A stretch of DNA of 52,923 nucleotides from Okeania hirsuta (GCF_003838195.1 NZ_RCBY01000027.1:1-52923); one strand, 5' to 3'. Shown: positions 8,570 through 18,220, numbered from the stretch's first letter. Program-made: numbers and translations. The notes: generated by a model not told the origin, from the sequence alone.

Positions 8570-10468
8570 CTAACGAACTACACCAGAGTGACCTTCTATA
8601 TTCCCTACTGGTTCAAATATTCCACCCAGATATTTTGCTAAAAATTCCTCGGCGATCGCGTAAAAATGTAAACGGTTTTCTGGACGAGCAAAACCATGTC
8701 CTTCATCTGTATATAGCACATATTCGATCGGTTTACCCGCGTCTTCCATTGCCTTAACAATTTGCGTACTTTCTGACTCTTTCACCCGTGGGTCATTTGC
8801 TCCTTGACCTATTAATAAAGGTTTCTCAATTTTATCGACAAAAAACAGAGGCGATCGCGACTTCAAAAATTCTGCTTCAGTTTCCAAATTTCCCACACGA
8901 TGGAAAAAGACTTTCTTCAAAGGTTCCCAATAAGGAGGGATAGTTTGCATTAAAGTGATCAAATTACTCGGTCCGACAATATCCACACCAGCAGCAAACA
9001 CTTCCGGGGTAAAAGTCAACCCTGCTAATGTTGCATAACCACCATAAGAACCACCCATGATAGCAACTTTATCCTTGTCAGCAATACCCTTTTCTACTAA
9101 CCAGTTAACTCCATCAATTAGATCGTCGTGCATTTTCGCTCCCCATTCCCGGTTACCAGCATTGAGAAAATCTTTACCGTAACCAGTCGAACCCCGGAAA
9201 TTAATTTGCAAAACCACATAACCTCGGTTAGCTAACCACTGAGTTTGTGATCTATAACCCCAGGTATCCCGCGCCCATGGTCCCCCATGAACTAAAAGCA
9301 CTGCTGGTGCTGGAGTTGGAACACCTACAGGTTTAGTCAGATAACCATGAATAGTTAGACCATCCCTAGCAGCGTAGGAAATGGGTTCCATTGGTGCCAA
9401 CTGTAAACCTTCGAGTTGGGGTTGGTTGCTAAAGAGAAAAGTTATAGTTTTAGCAGTGCGGTCGTAAGTATGATAATAAACAGGTCCGTCATCAGTAAAA
9501 TAAGCTACCAACCAGTTATTGTCTTCGAGGGTACGACTAACGATGCGAAACTCGCCTTTGTGCGCTTGCTTGAGAAATTCAAAATCTGCAGCAATGCTAT
9601 CATCTAGAATCTGCCATTCTAATTTATCTTTGTAGAAACCCACTGCTTCAATGGCACGAGTAATAGGATGAGTTAAACTGCCACTAATGTCATATTGGGA
9701 GTCTTCAGCAATTACTTTTTCTTCGCGAGTGGCAAGATCGAGAGCAAGTAAACGTATAGCATTAGCATCATGGTTAGCTGATATATAGAGAGTTTTGCCA
9801 TCATTGGAGAAGAAACTCGGGCCTCCATCTTCATCTGGCCCCCAGTGACGGATAGTTTCCCAAGATTTTTCTGTGGTTTCGCGATACAGTAAATCCGAAC
9901 CTCCATCCTCTGTGATGGTTGCTGCAGCCAGGATTTGGAATTTTGCATCAGCAGTCCAACCAACAATATTACCTGGGTTATGGGTGTCAAATTCTACTGC
10001 ACCATTATTGAGGTTGATGCGGTAAACATCGAAAGTTTGGGGATTTTTCAGGTTCAGACCCACTAATATTTGGTCAGGGAAATTATGGTCTAAATCTATT
10101 ACTTCTGCTTTGACTCCCTGGAATGGGGTGAGGTCGCGCACCATGTTTGATTGAATATTAACTTGATAGAGATGATAATTTTCATCCCCATCAGCATCTT
10201 GAAGATATATGAGTTGGTCTTCGTTGTAAGTCCAGAAATACATCCGAATGCCCCGTTTTTTGTCGGCAGTAAGTTGGCGGTCGTCTTCTTGACCTATTGT
10301 TCGTACCCATATTTGCAAGACATTTTTTTCATCTGGAGCAATATATGCCAGATATTTGCCATCGGGGGAAAGTTTGGGACTGGTACGTTCGGGGTTGCCA
10401 AACAAAATTTCACGGGGAATAAGGGGAGGGAGTTTAGTTGTCATTTTTTCTGCGGTTGTTGTTGTCAT
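8570..10468 (-). CDS. S9 family serine peptidase (prolyl oligopeptidase / acylaminoacyl-peptidase type)
   Basis: 632 residues from the ATG at 10468. Upstream in-frame codons belong to a repeat (TATAGCAGG family), so an earlier start at 10588 is unlikely. The N-terminal half is a beta-propeller (LSPDGKYLAYIAPDE and similar blades). The C-terminal half is an alpha/beta hydrolase with nucleophile Ser474 in GGSYGGYA, Asp559 in GANDPRV and His591 in DEGHGF. The propeller normally restricts access to short peptides or N-acylated peptides. No signal peptide is visible, so it is likely cytoplasmic and involved in peptide turnover. It is monocistronic. Confidence 0.9.
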   Translation of the reverse strand: MTTTTAEKMTTKLPPLIPREILFGNPERTSPKLSPDGKYLAYIAPDEKNVLQIWVRTIGQEDDRQLTADKKRGIRMYFWTYNEDQLIYLQDADGDENYHLYQVNIQSNMVRDLTPFQGVKAEVIDLDHNFPDQILVGLNLKNPQTFDVYRINLNNGAVEFDTHNPGNIVGWTADAKFQILAAATITEDGGSDLLYRETTEKSWETIRHWGPDEDGGPSFFSNDGKTLYISANHDANAIRLLALDLATREEKVIAEDSQYDISGSLTHPITRAIEAVGFYKDKLEWQILDDSIAADFEFLKQAHKGEFRIVSRTLEDNNWLVAYFTDDGPVYYHTYDRTAKTITFLFSNQPQLEGLQLAPMEPISYAARDGLTIHGYLTKPVGVPTPAPAVLLVHGGPWARDTWGYRSQTQWLANRGYVVLQINFRGSTGYGKDFLNAGNREWGAKMHDDLIDGVNWLVEKGIADKDKVAIMGGSYGGYATLAGLTFTPEVFAAGVDIVGPSNLITLMQTIPPYWEPLKKVFFHRVGNLETEAEFLKSRSPLFFVDKIEKPLLIGQGANDPRVKESESTQIVKAMEDAGKPIEYVLYTDEGHGFARPENRLHFYAIAEEFLAKYLGGIFEPVGNIEGHSGVVR

Positions 10469-10501
10469 ATTTTGGTTGAATATTTGATTTGCTGAAGTTG
10501 C

Positions 10502-10741
10502 ATAGCAGGCAACAGGGAACAGATTGAAAAACATTTCTCTGTCTAAAGATTGGCGTTGCTGATTCTGGGTATGATTTTGCCCCCCCAATTTTGGGGGGAA
10601 TAAAACTCTAAAAGTCCCCCAATTTTGGGGGATTTAGGGGGCGTGGACCTGAACCAAACAATCGCGCATTCATACTTCAATTCAGCAACACCTAAAGATC
10701 ATTATCAGTCTTTGTCCTAACTGTTCTAGCTATTGCTATAC
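10502..10741. repeat. TATAGCAGGGAACAGGG-family repeat split by a nested MITE
   Basis: The left part CATAGCAGGCAACAGGGAAC with AACATTTCTCTGTCTAAAGAT and the right part TAAAGATCATTATCAGTC with CTATTGCTATAC rejoin to the sequence of related copies (11917-12000, 24718-24806, 31207-31296, and a remnant near 2546-2612). The split is explained by the element at 10552-10692. The repeat covers the upstream region of the S9 peptidase. Confidence 0.55.
10552..10692. mobile_element. MITE, family GGYGTTGCTGA, about 8-bp target duplication
   Basis: A 141-bp element with ends GGCGTTGCTGATT and AATTCAGCAACACC, flanked by TAAAGATT and TAAAGATC (7 of 8 identical). Interior hairpins CCCCCCAATTTTGGGGGG and CCCCCAATTTTGGGGG are prominent. 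It is inserted into another repeat, which it splits cleanly. Confidence 0.7.
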
Positions 10742-10823
10742 ATTTTTTATTGTACCGCTTACTTTACAATTCGTAACATTTGGATAAAATATATTATGTA
10801 GTGTAAACCCACCTTGACTATTT

Positions 10824-11489
10824 ATGTTACTACAAGCTAATCAACGCACAAAGTTAGACGACTCTGACGATCGCCTGTTTTATTCTTACCCTAGATTTGT
10901 TACTCATGTGGATGAAGGGTTTATTGATCGGTTGACAAATTTATATCGCGATCGCCTTAAACCTCATACTCGAATTTTAGATATGATGAGTAGTTGGGTT
11001 TCTCACTTACCACAAGATATTGAATTTGCTCATGTTGAAGGTCATGGTATGAATGAGGAGGAGTTGGCTAAAAATCGTCAATTAAATCATTACTTTGTTC
11101 AAGATTTAAACAAGGATTTGAAATTACCTTTTCCTGACAAAGATTTTGATGCTGTTGTTAATTGTGTTTCTATTCAATATTTGCAATATCCTGATGCTAT
11201 ATTTTATGAAATTTATCGAATTTTGAAACCTGGCGGAATAGCAATTATTAGTTTTTCTAATCGGATGTTTTATCAGAAAGCTATTAGTGCTTGGCGAGAT
11301 GGTTCGGAAAATGGAAGAGTAGAGTTAGTCAAGCGTTATTTTGACAGTGTAAAAAGTGCTAATGAAATTCCAGGTTTTAGTCAAGTAGAGGTAATTTATC
11401 AGAAGTCAAATGTACCTAGTTTTTTACAGATGTTCGGTTTAGGAGGAGGCGACCCTTTTTATGCTGTAATTGCTTATCGTCAGGTTTAG
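10824..11489 (+). CDS. Class I SAM-dependent methyltransferase
   Basis: 221 residues, the size of a single Rossmann methyltransferase domain. Strand 1 reads TRILDMMSSWVSHLP, so the usual glycine-rich SAM loop is replaced by MMSSW. Motif FPDKDFDAVVNCVSIQYL (strand 4) and YRILKPGGIAIISFSNRMF (post-motif III) are typical of methyltransferase domain 11/25 proteins. Relatives are common and uncharacterised in cyanobacteria. The substrate is unknown. The C-terminus is enriched in aromatic and glycine residues (MFGLGGGDPFYAV). It is a single gene, transcribed away from the S9 peptidase, with about 355 bases of repeat DNA between them. Confidence 0.82.
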   Translation: MLLQANQRTKLDDSDDRLFYSYPRFVTHVDEGFIDRLTNLYRDRLKPHTRILDMMSSWVSHLPQDIEFAHVEGHGMNEEELAKNRQLNHYFVQDLNKDLKLPFPDKDFDAVVNCVSIQYLQYPDAIFYEIYRILKPGGIAIISFSNRMFYQKAISAWRDGSENGRVELVKRYFDSVKSANEIPGFSQVEVIYQKSNVPSFLQMFGLGGGDPFYAVIAYRQV

Positions 11490-11601
11490 TATTAAGCGAT
11501 CGGTTTTAGGGGGTAGTTAGTAAGTTAAATAAGTATTTTTTATAGGTAAAAATAAAGTTTTTTTTACTTACATTTTCTTTAACTATCTAACTCCTACCAG
11601 A

Positions 11602-11775
11602 TCATCTTCTCTGATAATCTCTAATAATTTGTGGTGTTCCCTGAGTTAAATTACCCGCTCTAGCAAGATTCTGGAATATTTCCTCAAAATCGTCTTTTTC
11701 TACTACACCATTTTGATCGGCATCATAGACTTGAAACAGACCTGTCCATTTTTTTGTTTGTAATTCTGTCAGCAT
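11602..11775 (-). pseudogene. Truncated EF-hand protein, N-terminal remnant
   Basis: The minus strand from an ATG at 11775 encodes 57 residues: MLTELQTKKWTGLFQ, then the EF-hand loop DADQNGVVEKDD (Asp1, Asp3, Asn5, Gly6, Glu9, Asp12), then IIRDYQRR and stop. Related cyanobacterial calcium-binding proteins starting MLTEL are, from memory, about three times longer and hold more EF-hands, so this looks 3'-truncated. A functional mini-protein with one EF-hand cannot be excluded. The rest of 11490-12203 holds only a repeat. Confidence 0.55.
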
Positions 11776-11916
11776 ATTTTTGTTTTCCTTTATTCAAATA
11801 ATTGAACCTAGATTTGTCCTTATTCCCATCAGGATTTATCAGACTATGGGGTTAAACAATTTGATACTATATCAGACTATAGTCGGGAAAGGGGGGTTGC
11901 ACATTTATAGTTTATA

Positions 11917-12000
11917 TAGCAGGGAACAGGGAACAGTAGGAAAAGCACTTCTTTGTTTAAGGTTGATCATCAGTCTATGTCAAACACCAACTCGTTCTTT
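11917..12000. repeat. TATAGCAGGGAACAGGG-family repeat
   Basis: TATAGCAGGGAACAGGGAAC, then AAAAGCACTTCTTTGTTTAAG, TGATCATCAGTCTATGTCA and AACTCGTTC. The same order, in reverse orientation, is seen at 24718-24806. It is a dispersed non-coding repeat between the EF-hand remnant and glcE. Confidence 0.5.
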
Positions 12001-12203
12001 GCTTTTTTTAAAAAAGAATAAATTGAAGTTCGCAATAAATATAAATCTAAAAGTATGATAAAAATAAGTAGTTCAGCATATACAGCAAATTTCAGGAAGC
12101 GTGAGGTACAGTTTTAGGTTAGTCTAGAATTTTTATTCATTCCCTATTCCCTGTTCTCTGTTCCCTGTTCCTTGTTCCTTAATACCATTCATAATTAATC
12201 ATA

Positions 12204-13535
12204 GTGATTTCCCAAGAAAATACATTTAACATACAAGAATTAGAAACTATTGTCCGCAAAGACAATATTAGTTTGTGGCAAGATATAGACCAAACAAAAA
12301 AACAACAAATATCACAGGCGATCGCTCCCGACACTACCATCAACTGCATCGTCTATCCAGAAACTCAAGCACAACTTTCTACCATAGTTACTTGCTGTGC
12401 TAAAAATAATTGGGCAATATTACCTTGTGGTAACGGTAGCAAAGTTCATTGGGGAGGGTTAATGAAAGTAGACCGAACTACTCACAAACAAGGAATAATA
12501 GTTGTCAGTAGCGATCGCCTCAACCATCTCATCGAACACGCTGTGGGTGACTTAACTGTTACTGTGGAAGCAGGGATGAAATATGCAGAATTACAGGAAA
12601 CCTTAGCAAAAGCAGGTCAATTTCTCGCTATCGACCCTGCTTATTCAGAAACTGCTACTATTGGCGGTATCATTGCCACTGCTGATACAGGTTCCCTACG
12701 TCAACGCTACCGGGGTGTACGAGATATGCTACTGGGTATAAGTTTTGTGCGATCGGATGGAAAAATTGCTAAAGCGGGAGGACGGGTAGTTAAAAATGTG
12801 GCAGGTTACGACCTAATGAAATTATTTACAGGTTCTTATGGCACATTAGGTATCATTAGTCAAGTTACTCTGAGAGTTTATCCTCAACAACAAGCATCCG
12901 GTACCGTTGTTTTAGTAGGAGAAAAAAATAACATTGCCAAAGCAACTCAAACTTTATTATCTTCAGCATTAACACCCGTTGCTATTGACTTACTTTCAAC
13001 TAAATTAGTAGAACAATTAGACTTAGGTAAAGGTGTGGGATTAATGGTTAGATTTCAAAGCATAATAGAGAGTGTTGAAGAGCAATCTAATCAATTATTA
13101 AAAGTGGGAGATAGTTTAGGTTTAAATTCCACCCGTTACCATGATTATGAAGCAGAATTATGGCAAAAATTAAAACAACAAATCTGGCATTCTCAGCAAA
13201 ATGAAATAATTTGTAAAATAGGAGTTATGCCTAGGGAAGCTGTAGAAACTTTAGAGCGATCGGCCATAGAAACTGGTTTCGGATTAATTCATGCAGGGAG
13301 TGGTTTGGGAGAATTAAAGTTTAATTCTGTTACTCCTGAAACTATTCTAGAATTAAGGCGTTGGTGTGAATCTAAAGGTGGATTTATCACAGTTTTAGCA
13401 GCACCATTAGAGATAAAAGAAAAACTAGATGTTTGGGGTTATAATCAGAATGGTCTTGAGATAATGCGCCGAATTAAACAACAATTCGATCCACAAAATA
13501 TTTTTAATCCCTATTCTTTTGTTGGTGGAATTTAA
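12204..13535 (+). CDS. glcE: Glycolate oxidase FAD-binding subunit GlcE
   Basis: 443 residues starting at GTG. It carries an FAD_binding_4 (PCMH-type) domain: CIVYPETQAQLSTIV, the pyrophosphate-binding CGNGSKVHWGG, ATIGGIIATADTGSLRQRY and GGRVVKNVAGYDLMKLF, then TGSYGTLGIISQVTLRV, ending with the short cap region (MRRIKQQFDPQNIFNP). With GlcD and GlcF it forms glycolate dehydrogenase, which oxidises photorespiratory 2-phosphoglycolate-derived glycolate to glyoxylate and passes electrons to a membrane quinone acceptor. GlcF is encoded 2.7 kb downstream in the same orientation. GlcD is not in the window. A TATCATGTCCGG element sits 17 bases after the stop. Confidence 0.9.
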   Translation: MISQENTFNIQELETIVRKDNISLWQDIDQTKKQQISQAIAPDTTINCIVYPETQAQLSTIVTCCAKNNWAILPCGNGSKVHWGGLMKVDRTTHKQGIIVVSSDRLNHLIEHAVGDLTVTVEAGMKYAELQETLAKAGQFLAIDPAYSETATIGGIIATADTGSLRQRYRGVRDMLLGISFVRSDGKIAKAGGRVVKNVAGYDLMKLFTGSYGTLGIISQVTLRVYPQQQASGTVVLVGEKNNIAKATQTLLSSALTPVAIDLLSTKLVEQLDLGKGVGLMVRFQSIIESVEEQSNQLLKVGDSLGLNSTRYHDYEAELWQKLKQQIWHSQQNEIICKIGVMPREAVETLERSAIETGFGLIHAGSGLGELKFNSVTPETILELRRWCESKGGFITVLAAPLEIKEKLDVWGYNQNGLEIMRRIKQQFDPQNIFNPYSFVGGI

Positions 13536-13552
13536 CAGGGAATATAATATGA

Positions 13553-13668
13553 TATCATGTCCGGTTGAACAGTTATAAATAAACGACGGAGGAGTCAGAA
13601 GTCAGGAAGGAAGAAAGAAAAAGAAAGAGGAGAAAGTTTTTTTGATCGCTAATTATCCGGACATGATA
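13553..13668. mobile_element. MITE, family TATCATGTCCGG, 3-bp target duplication TGA
   Basis: A 116-bp complete copy with perfect 12-bp ends TATCATGTCCGG and CCGGACATGATA and TGA on both sides, in the opposite orientation to the copy at 4162-4310. The interior has GGAGTCAGAAGTCAGGAAGG and GAGAAAGTTTTTTTGATCGC. It lies between glcE and the end of the CHRD/RTX gene. Confidence 0.85.
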
Positions 13669-13750
13669 TGAATTAGTTTTCAGATCAAACAGGCAGGAAT
13701 GGTGTAAGGTGCGTTGCAACTGAGCGTACAGGTAGAGTGGCAATTCCTAT

Positions 13751-15706
13751 CTATCTAACTTGAAAATCATTAGCTACTAAATCTGGACTGCCATCTAATG
13801 TGGCAAATTGAGCGCCAGTACCGAAACCATCTTCAGTACCGTTGGCATTATAATACAACGCTCCACTAGCAGAGTTGTAAACAATTTTAGCCTCAGCAGT
13901 TGCAGCATCAACTTCACTAGAGAAAATTGCAAAATCATCTGTAGATAAACCAATACCAGGAGAACTATCTAGAGCAGTAAAGGTTCTCAAGTCAAGCAAA
14001 ATTCTATCTTGCCCACTATTAAAATCATTAATCTGGTCTATACCTATATCTTGAGAATCAAATTCTTCGTTGGTGTTAAAAATAAATCGGTCTATACTTG
14101 CCCCACCTATCAATTCATCGTCTCCAGCACCACCATTCAGGCGATCGCGACCTTGACCACCATTGAGAATATCATTACCGTCTCCACCAAGCAATATATC
14201 GAACCCAGGGCGACCTTCTAAAACATCATTACCATCCTGGCCTAATAGAGTATCGTTTCCTCTAGCACCAATCAGGTTGTCATTACCATCACCACCAATG
14301 ACGCGATCGTCACCTGCGAGTCCATTTAATCGATCGTCTCCAGCAAAACCTCTTACTATATCGTTAGCAAAACCTGCATCAATATTGTTATCCCGGTTGT
14401 CTCCATTGAACACTACATCATCAAGAGGAATTACAGTATCCAAATCTTCTAAAATCACCTGTCCGCGCAACTCACCACTCGGATTATTTACTGTGTGCAG
14501 GTTAATATAAACTCCTCCTGACTCTACTGCTGCAACTTCAGTTTCATCCAGAGTAAAACTACCAGAGAAGAAACCTGCACCAACACCATCAGTTTCAACC
14601 ACAGTCAAGTTGCGTAAAATATCGCCATTCTCACCAAGTCCACCCAAATGAAGGTGAACTGAACTTTGAGGGTTCCCCTCTGAGTCCTCGGAGGGTCCGA
14701 CATTCAACAAATCACTTGATACAACAGAAAAATCACCGGATATATTGAGAGTATTGCCAGAGAGAACTGCATAAAAAGTTCCTGAACCGTCACTAGGTCC
14801 TACTGGATCGACTTCTTGAACGGTTGATATCGGTAAAAATGTTGCTAGATCATTTCCTGTTGGGTCTATTTCGTTGAGCAGAACTTGGGTGCGTAATTCT
14901 CCACTCTGATTATTTTCTGTATGGAGGTTGACGTACAAATTTCCAGACTCAGCAGCTACTATTTCATCGGGACTTAAAGTAAAATCACCAAAAAATCCAC
15001 CCGATCCATCACCATTATCAATTACATCGAAGTTACGAATAATTCCACCATTAGAATTAGCTAATCCCTGATGCAGATGAATGGCGCTCTGAGGATTTCC
15101 TGCTGAGTCTTCATCTCCAACCGGGAATAAATCGCTTGATAAGTCTGAAAAAGTTCCTTGTATTAATAGGTTATTACCAGTCAGAATGGCATTTACTATT
15201 CCTTCTGCGGGGGTATCTGCTACTGGTGGTACTTCAAAAGCTTCTGACATGGGCAACCCTAGACCAACTATTGCTTCTAGATCGTCTAAAAGAACCTGTC
15301 CTCTTAGCTCTCCACTTTGATTATTCTCTGTGTGCAGATTTATATACAACTCGTCTGCTTCTGCTGCCTGTGTTTCTGTGTTTGTGAGAGTAAAAGCACC
15401 ATGAAATATACCTGTAGTATCATCAAATTCTGATACAGTCAAGTTGCGAAGAATATCCCCATTTTGACCTGCTTCAGCCTGATGAACATGAATTGCGCTT
15501 TGAGGGTTTTCCTCTGAGTCTGCTGCTCCTACAGGAAATAAAGGGCTTGATAGTCCACCATAGAGTCCCTCTATTAGTAATGTATTTCCTGGTAAAAAAG
15601 CATTGAAACTTCCTAAAGCTGGACTATCTGCTATTGGGGGAACTTCTTGTAGTTCTGACATTGGCAAAGAAAGTCCCAAGAAGTTTTCAAATAAATAAGT
15701 AGTCAT
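13751..15706 (-). CDS. Secreted CHRD-domain protein with RTX calcium-binding repeats
   Basis: 651 residues. Three tandem CHRD domains (about 8-145, 150-283, 288-425) share HVHQAEAGQNGDILRNL-like and LYINLHTENNQSGELRGQV-like blocks. About seven RTX nonapeptides of the GGDGNDNLIG type follow (about 440-545), and then a typical C-terminal tail (IDRFIFNTNEEF, QINDFNSGQDRILLDL, GALYYNANGT). RTX proteins leave by a type I secretion system using a C-terminal signal and fold outside on calcium binding. CHRD domains are implicated in carbohydrate or ligand contact. No N-terminal signal peptide is present, as expected. It is probably a surface or matrix protein. It sits on the opposite strand between glcE and glcF, with a transposable element on each side. 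Confidence 0.9.
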   Translation of the reverse strand: MTTYLFENFLGLSLPMSELQEVPPIADSPALGSFNAFLPGNTLLIEGLYGGLSSPLFPVGAADSEENPQSAIHVHQAEAGQNGDILRNLTVSEFDDTTGIFHGAFTLTNTETQAAEADELYINLHTENNQSGELRGQVLLDDLEAIVGLGLPMSEAFEVPPVADTPAEGIVNAILTGNNLLIQGTFSDLSSDLFPVGDEDSAGNPQSAIHLHQGLANSNGGIIRNFDVIDNGDGSGGFFGDFTLSPDEIVAAESGNLYVNLHTENNQSGELRTQVLLNEIDPTGNDLATFLPISTVQEVDPVGPSDGSGTFYAVLSGNTLNISGDFSVVSSDLLNVGPSEDSEGNPQSSVHLHLGGLGENGDILRNLTVVETDGVGAGFFSGSFTLDETEVAAVESGGVYINLHTVNNPSGELRGQVILEDLDTVIPLDDVVFNGDNRDNNIDAGFANDIVRGFAGDDRLNGLAGDDRVIGGDGNDNLIGARGNDTLLGQDGNDVLEGRPGFDILLGGDGNDILNGGQGRDRLNGGAGDDELIGGASIDRFIFNTNEEFDSQDIGIDQINDFNSGQDRILLDLRTFTALDSSPGIGLSTDDFAIFSSEVDAATAEAKIVYNSASGALYYNANGTEDGFGTGAQFATLDGSPDLVANDFQVR

Positions 15707-15960
15707 TATTAATCTCTGTAATTTTTCAGTATGGTTAATACTAAACTATAATAGTCATATTTCTTTTAAATATAAAATTTTTTTGGTATATAATTCTTAC
15801 TTTTTGCAAAAAAAATATGACAGTTCGTCCTATTTAGATAGTTATACTCATAAATTACATTATTTATAGGTAAATTCTCTACAACAAGTTGGTTTTATTA
15901 AATATTATTAAATGCTATAATAAAAATTTACAAGTGAGCTAGTAATTGCTCTCTACTATT

Positions 15961-16192
15961 GTAAGCATTTCCGGCGGAATGCTGCGCAAACAGCCATTAG
16001 CTGTCAGCTTTGGCGGAATTAGTAGTTTGAGGATTTGAGTAATATTGAGTTGTGAGCAAGTAGTTAATTTATTTGGGACTTTTAATTGTGTTAAATCTTT
16101 CAACTCTGATTCCTCCTTCAAGGGCAATTAAGTTAATAGCTGATGGCTGAAAGCTGACACCTGTTTCGCAGCATTCCGTAGGAAATGCTTAC
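15961..16192. mobile_element. MITE, family GTAAGCATTTCC, 8-bp target duplication CTACTATT
   Basis: A 232-bp element with imperfect ends of about 32 bp (GTAAGCATTTCCGGCGGAAT and, reversed, GTAAGCATTTCCTACGGAAT), flanked by CTACTATT at 15953-15960 and 16193-16200. Inside, AGCTGTCAGCT/AGCTGATGGCT palindromic strings follow the ends. A related but degenerate copy is at 48987-49242. It lies directly upstream of glcF and probably altered its promoter region. Confidence 0.8.
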
Positions 16193-16274
16193 CTACTATT
16201 TATTGATTGACAAAAAGATTGATGTATAGCACGATCAATTAAAGTTAGTATCAACAAATATTTGAATATAAGAT

Positions 16275-17678
16275 ATGCAGATAAAAGACATAAACACCGA
16301 AAATAATCGAGAAATTCCTGCTAAAGAAAGCAACTTTTTACAGCAAAATCCACATTTAAAATCTTTAACAGATCACCCTAGTTTTGACTCTCAAAAACCT
16401 CCATCACCAGAATTAATTGATGCTTGCGTTCATTGTGGATTTTGTTTGTCAACTTGTCCGAGTTATAGGGTAATTGGTAAAGAAATGGATTCTCCCAGGG
16501 GCAGAATTTATGCTATGGATGCTATTAACAAAGGAGAAGCACCTCTCAATGAAACTACCTCTGAACATTTTGATACTTGTTTAGGTTGTCTTGCCTGTGT
16601 AACTACTTGCCCATCTAATGTTAAATATGACAAATTAATTGCTGCAACTCGTCCGCAAGTAGAACGAAATATTAAACGTTCATTACCTGACAAATTTATT
16701 CGCAATCTCATCTTTAATATTTTCCCATATCCTCAGAGATTACGACCATTACTCATCCCTCTATTAGCGTATCAAAAATTAGGATTCCAGAAATTTTTTC
16801 GTGCCACTGAACTGCTGAAAAAAATATCCCCCAGATTAGCAGCAATGGAATCTATTTTACCAGAAATTACTGCTGATTCTTTCCAGGATAATTATCCTAC
16901 TGTTATTCCTGCTCAAGGAGAAAAACGTTATCGAGTCGGTTTGATTTTAGGTTGTGTACAAAGAATATTTTTCTCACCAGTTAATGAGGCAACAATTAGA
17001 GTTTTAACTGCTAATGGTTGCGAAGTTGTGATTCCTAAAAGTCAAGGTTGTTGTGCTGCTTTGCCAGAACATCAAGGGCAAACAAAACAAGCTCATACTT
17101 TGGCAAAACAAATGATAGATAGTTTTGCTAATACTGGCGTTGATGCCATTATTATTAATGCTGCGGGTTGCGGTCATACTCTGAAAGAATACGGCAATAT
17201 TCTCCAAGATGATTCAGAATATTCTGACAAAGCAAAAGAGTTTTCTAGTAATGTTAAAGACGTGCAAGAATTTTTAGCAAATGTAGAATTAACAGCTAAA
17301 CTTTCTCCTTTAACTGAAGAGGAAGAATTGACTATAGTTTATCAAGATGCTTGTCATTTATTACACGGTCAAAAAATTAGTTTGCAACCCAGACAACTAT
17401 TACAAAAAATTCCCGGAGTGAAGTTGCGCGAACCAATAGATGCTTCTTTGTGTTGTGGTAGTGCTGGAGTTTATAATATGTTGCAACCGGAAATAGCTGA
17501 TGAGTTGGGGCAACAAAAAGTAGAAAATTTGTTGAATACAGGTGCAGAATTAATTGCTTCTGCTAATCCTGGATGTTCTTTGCAGATTAAAAAGCATTTA
17601 GAATTGCAAGGAAAGAAAATGATTTTAATGCATCCAATAGAGTTATTAGATTATTCAATTCGAGGAGTTAAGCTATAA
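16275..17678 (+). CDS. glcF: Glycolate oxidase iron-sulfur subunit GlcF
   Basis: 467 residues. Two 4Fe-4S ferredoxin motifs are near the N-terminus: Cys51, 54, 57, 61 in CVHCGFCLSTCP and Cys102, 105, 108, 112 in CLGCLACVTTCP. Two cysteine-rich CCG domains follow (GCVQRIFF with QGCCAALPEHQG, then YQDACHLLHGQ with CCGSAGVYNM). This is the electron-transferring subunit of the glycolate dehydrogenase complex, working with GlcE (12204-13535) and GlcD. In many genomes glcE and glcF are adjacent. Here they are separated by an opposite-strand CHRD/RTX gene and two MITEs, so they cannot be one transcript. Confidence 0.92.
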   Translation: MQIKDINTENNREIPAKESNFLQQNPHLKSLTDHPSFDSQKPPSPELIDACVHCGFCLSTCPSYRVIGKEMDSPRGRIYAMDAINKGEAPLNETTSEHFDTCLGCLACVTTCPSNVKYDKLIAATRPQVERNIKRSLPDKFIRNLIFNIFPYPQRLRPLLIPLLAYQKLGFQKFFRATELLKKISPRLAAMESILPEITADSFQDNYPTVIPAQGEKRYRVGLILGCVQRIFFSPVNEATIRVLTANGCEVVIPKSQGCCAALPEHQGQTKQAHTLAKQMIDSFANTGVDAIIINAAGCGHTLKEYGNILQDDSEYSDKAKEFSSNVKDVQEFLANVELTAKLSPLTEEEELTIVYQDACHLLHGQKISLQPRQLLQKIPGVKLREPIDASLCCGSAGVYNMLQPEIADELGQQKVENLLNTGAELIASANPGCSLQIKKHLELQGKKMILMHPIELLDYSIRGVKL

Positions 17679-17843
17679 GAAGAAGAAGGAGTCAGGAGAC
17701 AGGAGACAGGAGACAGTAGACAGAATTTTAGAAGAAAATCATAGCTGCCGTGATTGAGTCATCATATATATCACTCCGAAGCCAGCGTATTTCATATCTC
17801 ATTGGCGAAAAAGGTCATGCATGATAACTGGATTTGGTATTTA

Positions 17844-18064
17844 GGGTTTGCTTATGGAAAGTCTTTTGGTAGGAGTCAGGAGACAGGAGAAAAGGGTCGG
17901 GAGCGAGGAGGCAGTAGTAAGAATTATCCCTTGATTTTTCTGCCATAGTCAGTCCAAAATCCTAACTTTTTGAGCTGCCTACAACGAAAACCTTATACTT
18001 TTTAAAGACCTAAAAAGGCACTTGTCTCTATATGTCAATGCTTTGATATTTAATCAGCAAGCCC
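17844..18064. mobile_element. MITE, family GGGTTTGCT, 6-bp target duplication TATTTA
   Basis: A 221-bp element with ends GGGTTTGCTT and TCAGCAAGCCC flanked by TATTTA on both sides (17838-17843 and 18065-18070). It is the same family and orientation as 8194-8435, including TATGGAAAGTC after the left end and GTCAATGCTTTGATATTTAA before the right end. The gap 17679-18220 also contains GGAGACA tandem units (17690-17720) and a hairpin repeat near 18076. Confidence 0.85.
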
Positions 18065-18220
18065 TATTTACTACACCAGTACGCGGGCAAGATGTCCGCA
18101 CTACAAGCACTTTACCATTCATACTTGTACCTCATTAACCTGAAATATGCTGTAAAACTCAGACAACGTAATATTTCCCTTCTTCCTTCTTCTTTCTTCC
18201 TTCTTCCTTCTGATTCCTTC

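Noticed and set aside
11780-12058. 92-codon plus-strand frame
   Set aside because: About a third of it is the TATAGCAGGGAACAGGG repeat. It has no ribosome-binding site and no recognisable domain.
15939-16127. 62-codon minus-strand frame with AAGGAGG-like sequence near the start
   Set aside because: It crosses the inverted end of the 15961-16192 element and its border, and the related copy at 48987 has no matching frame. It is weak as a gene.
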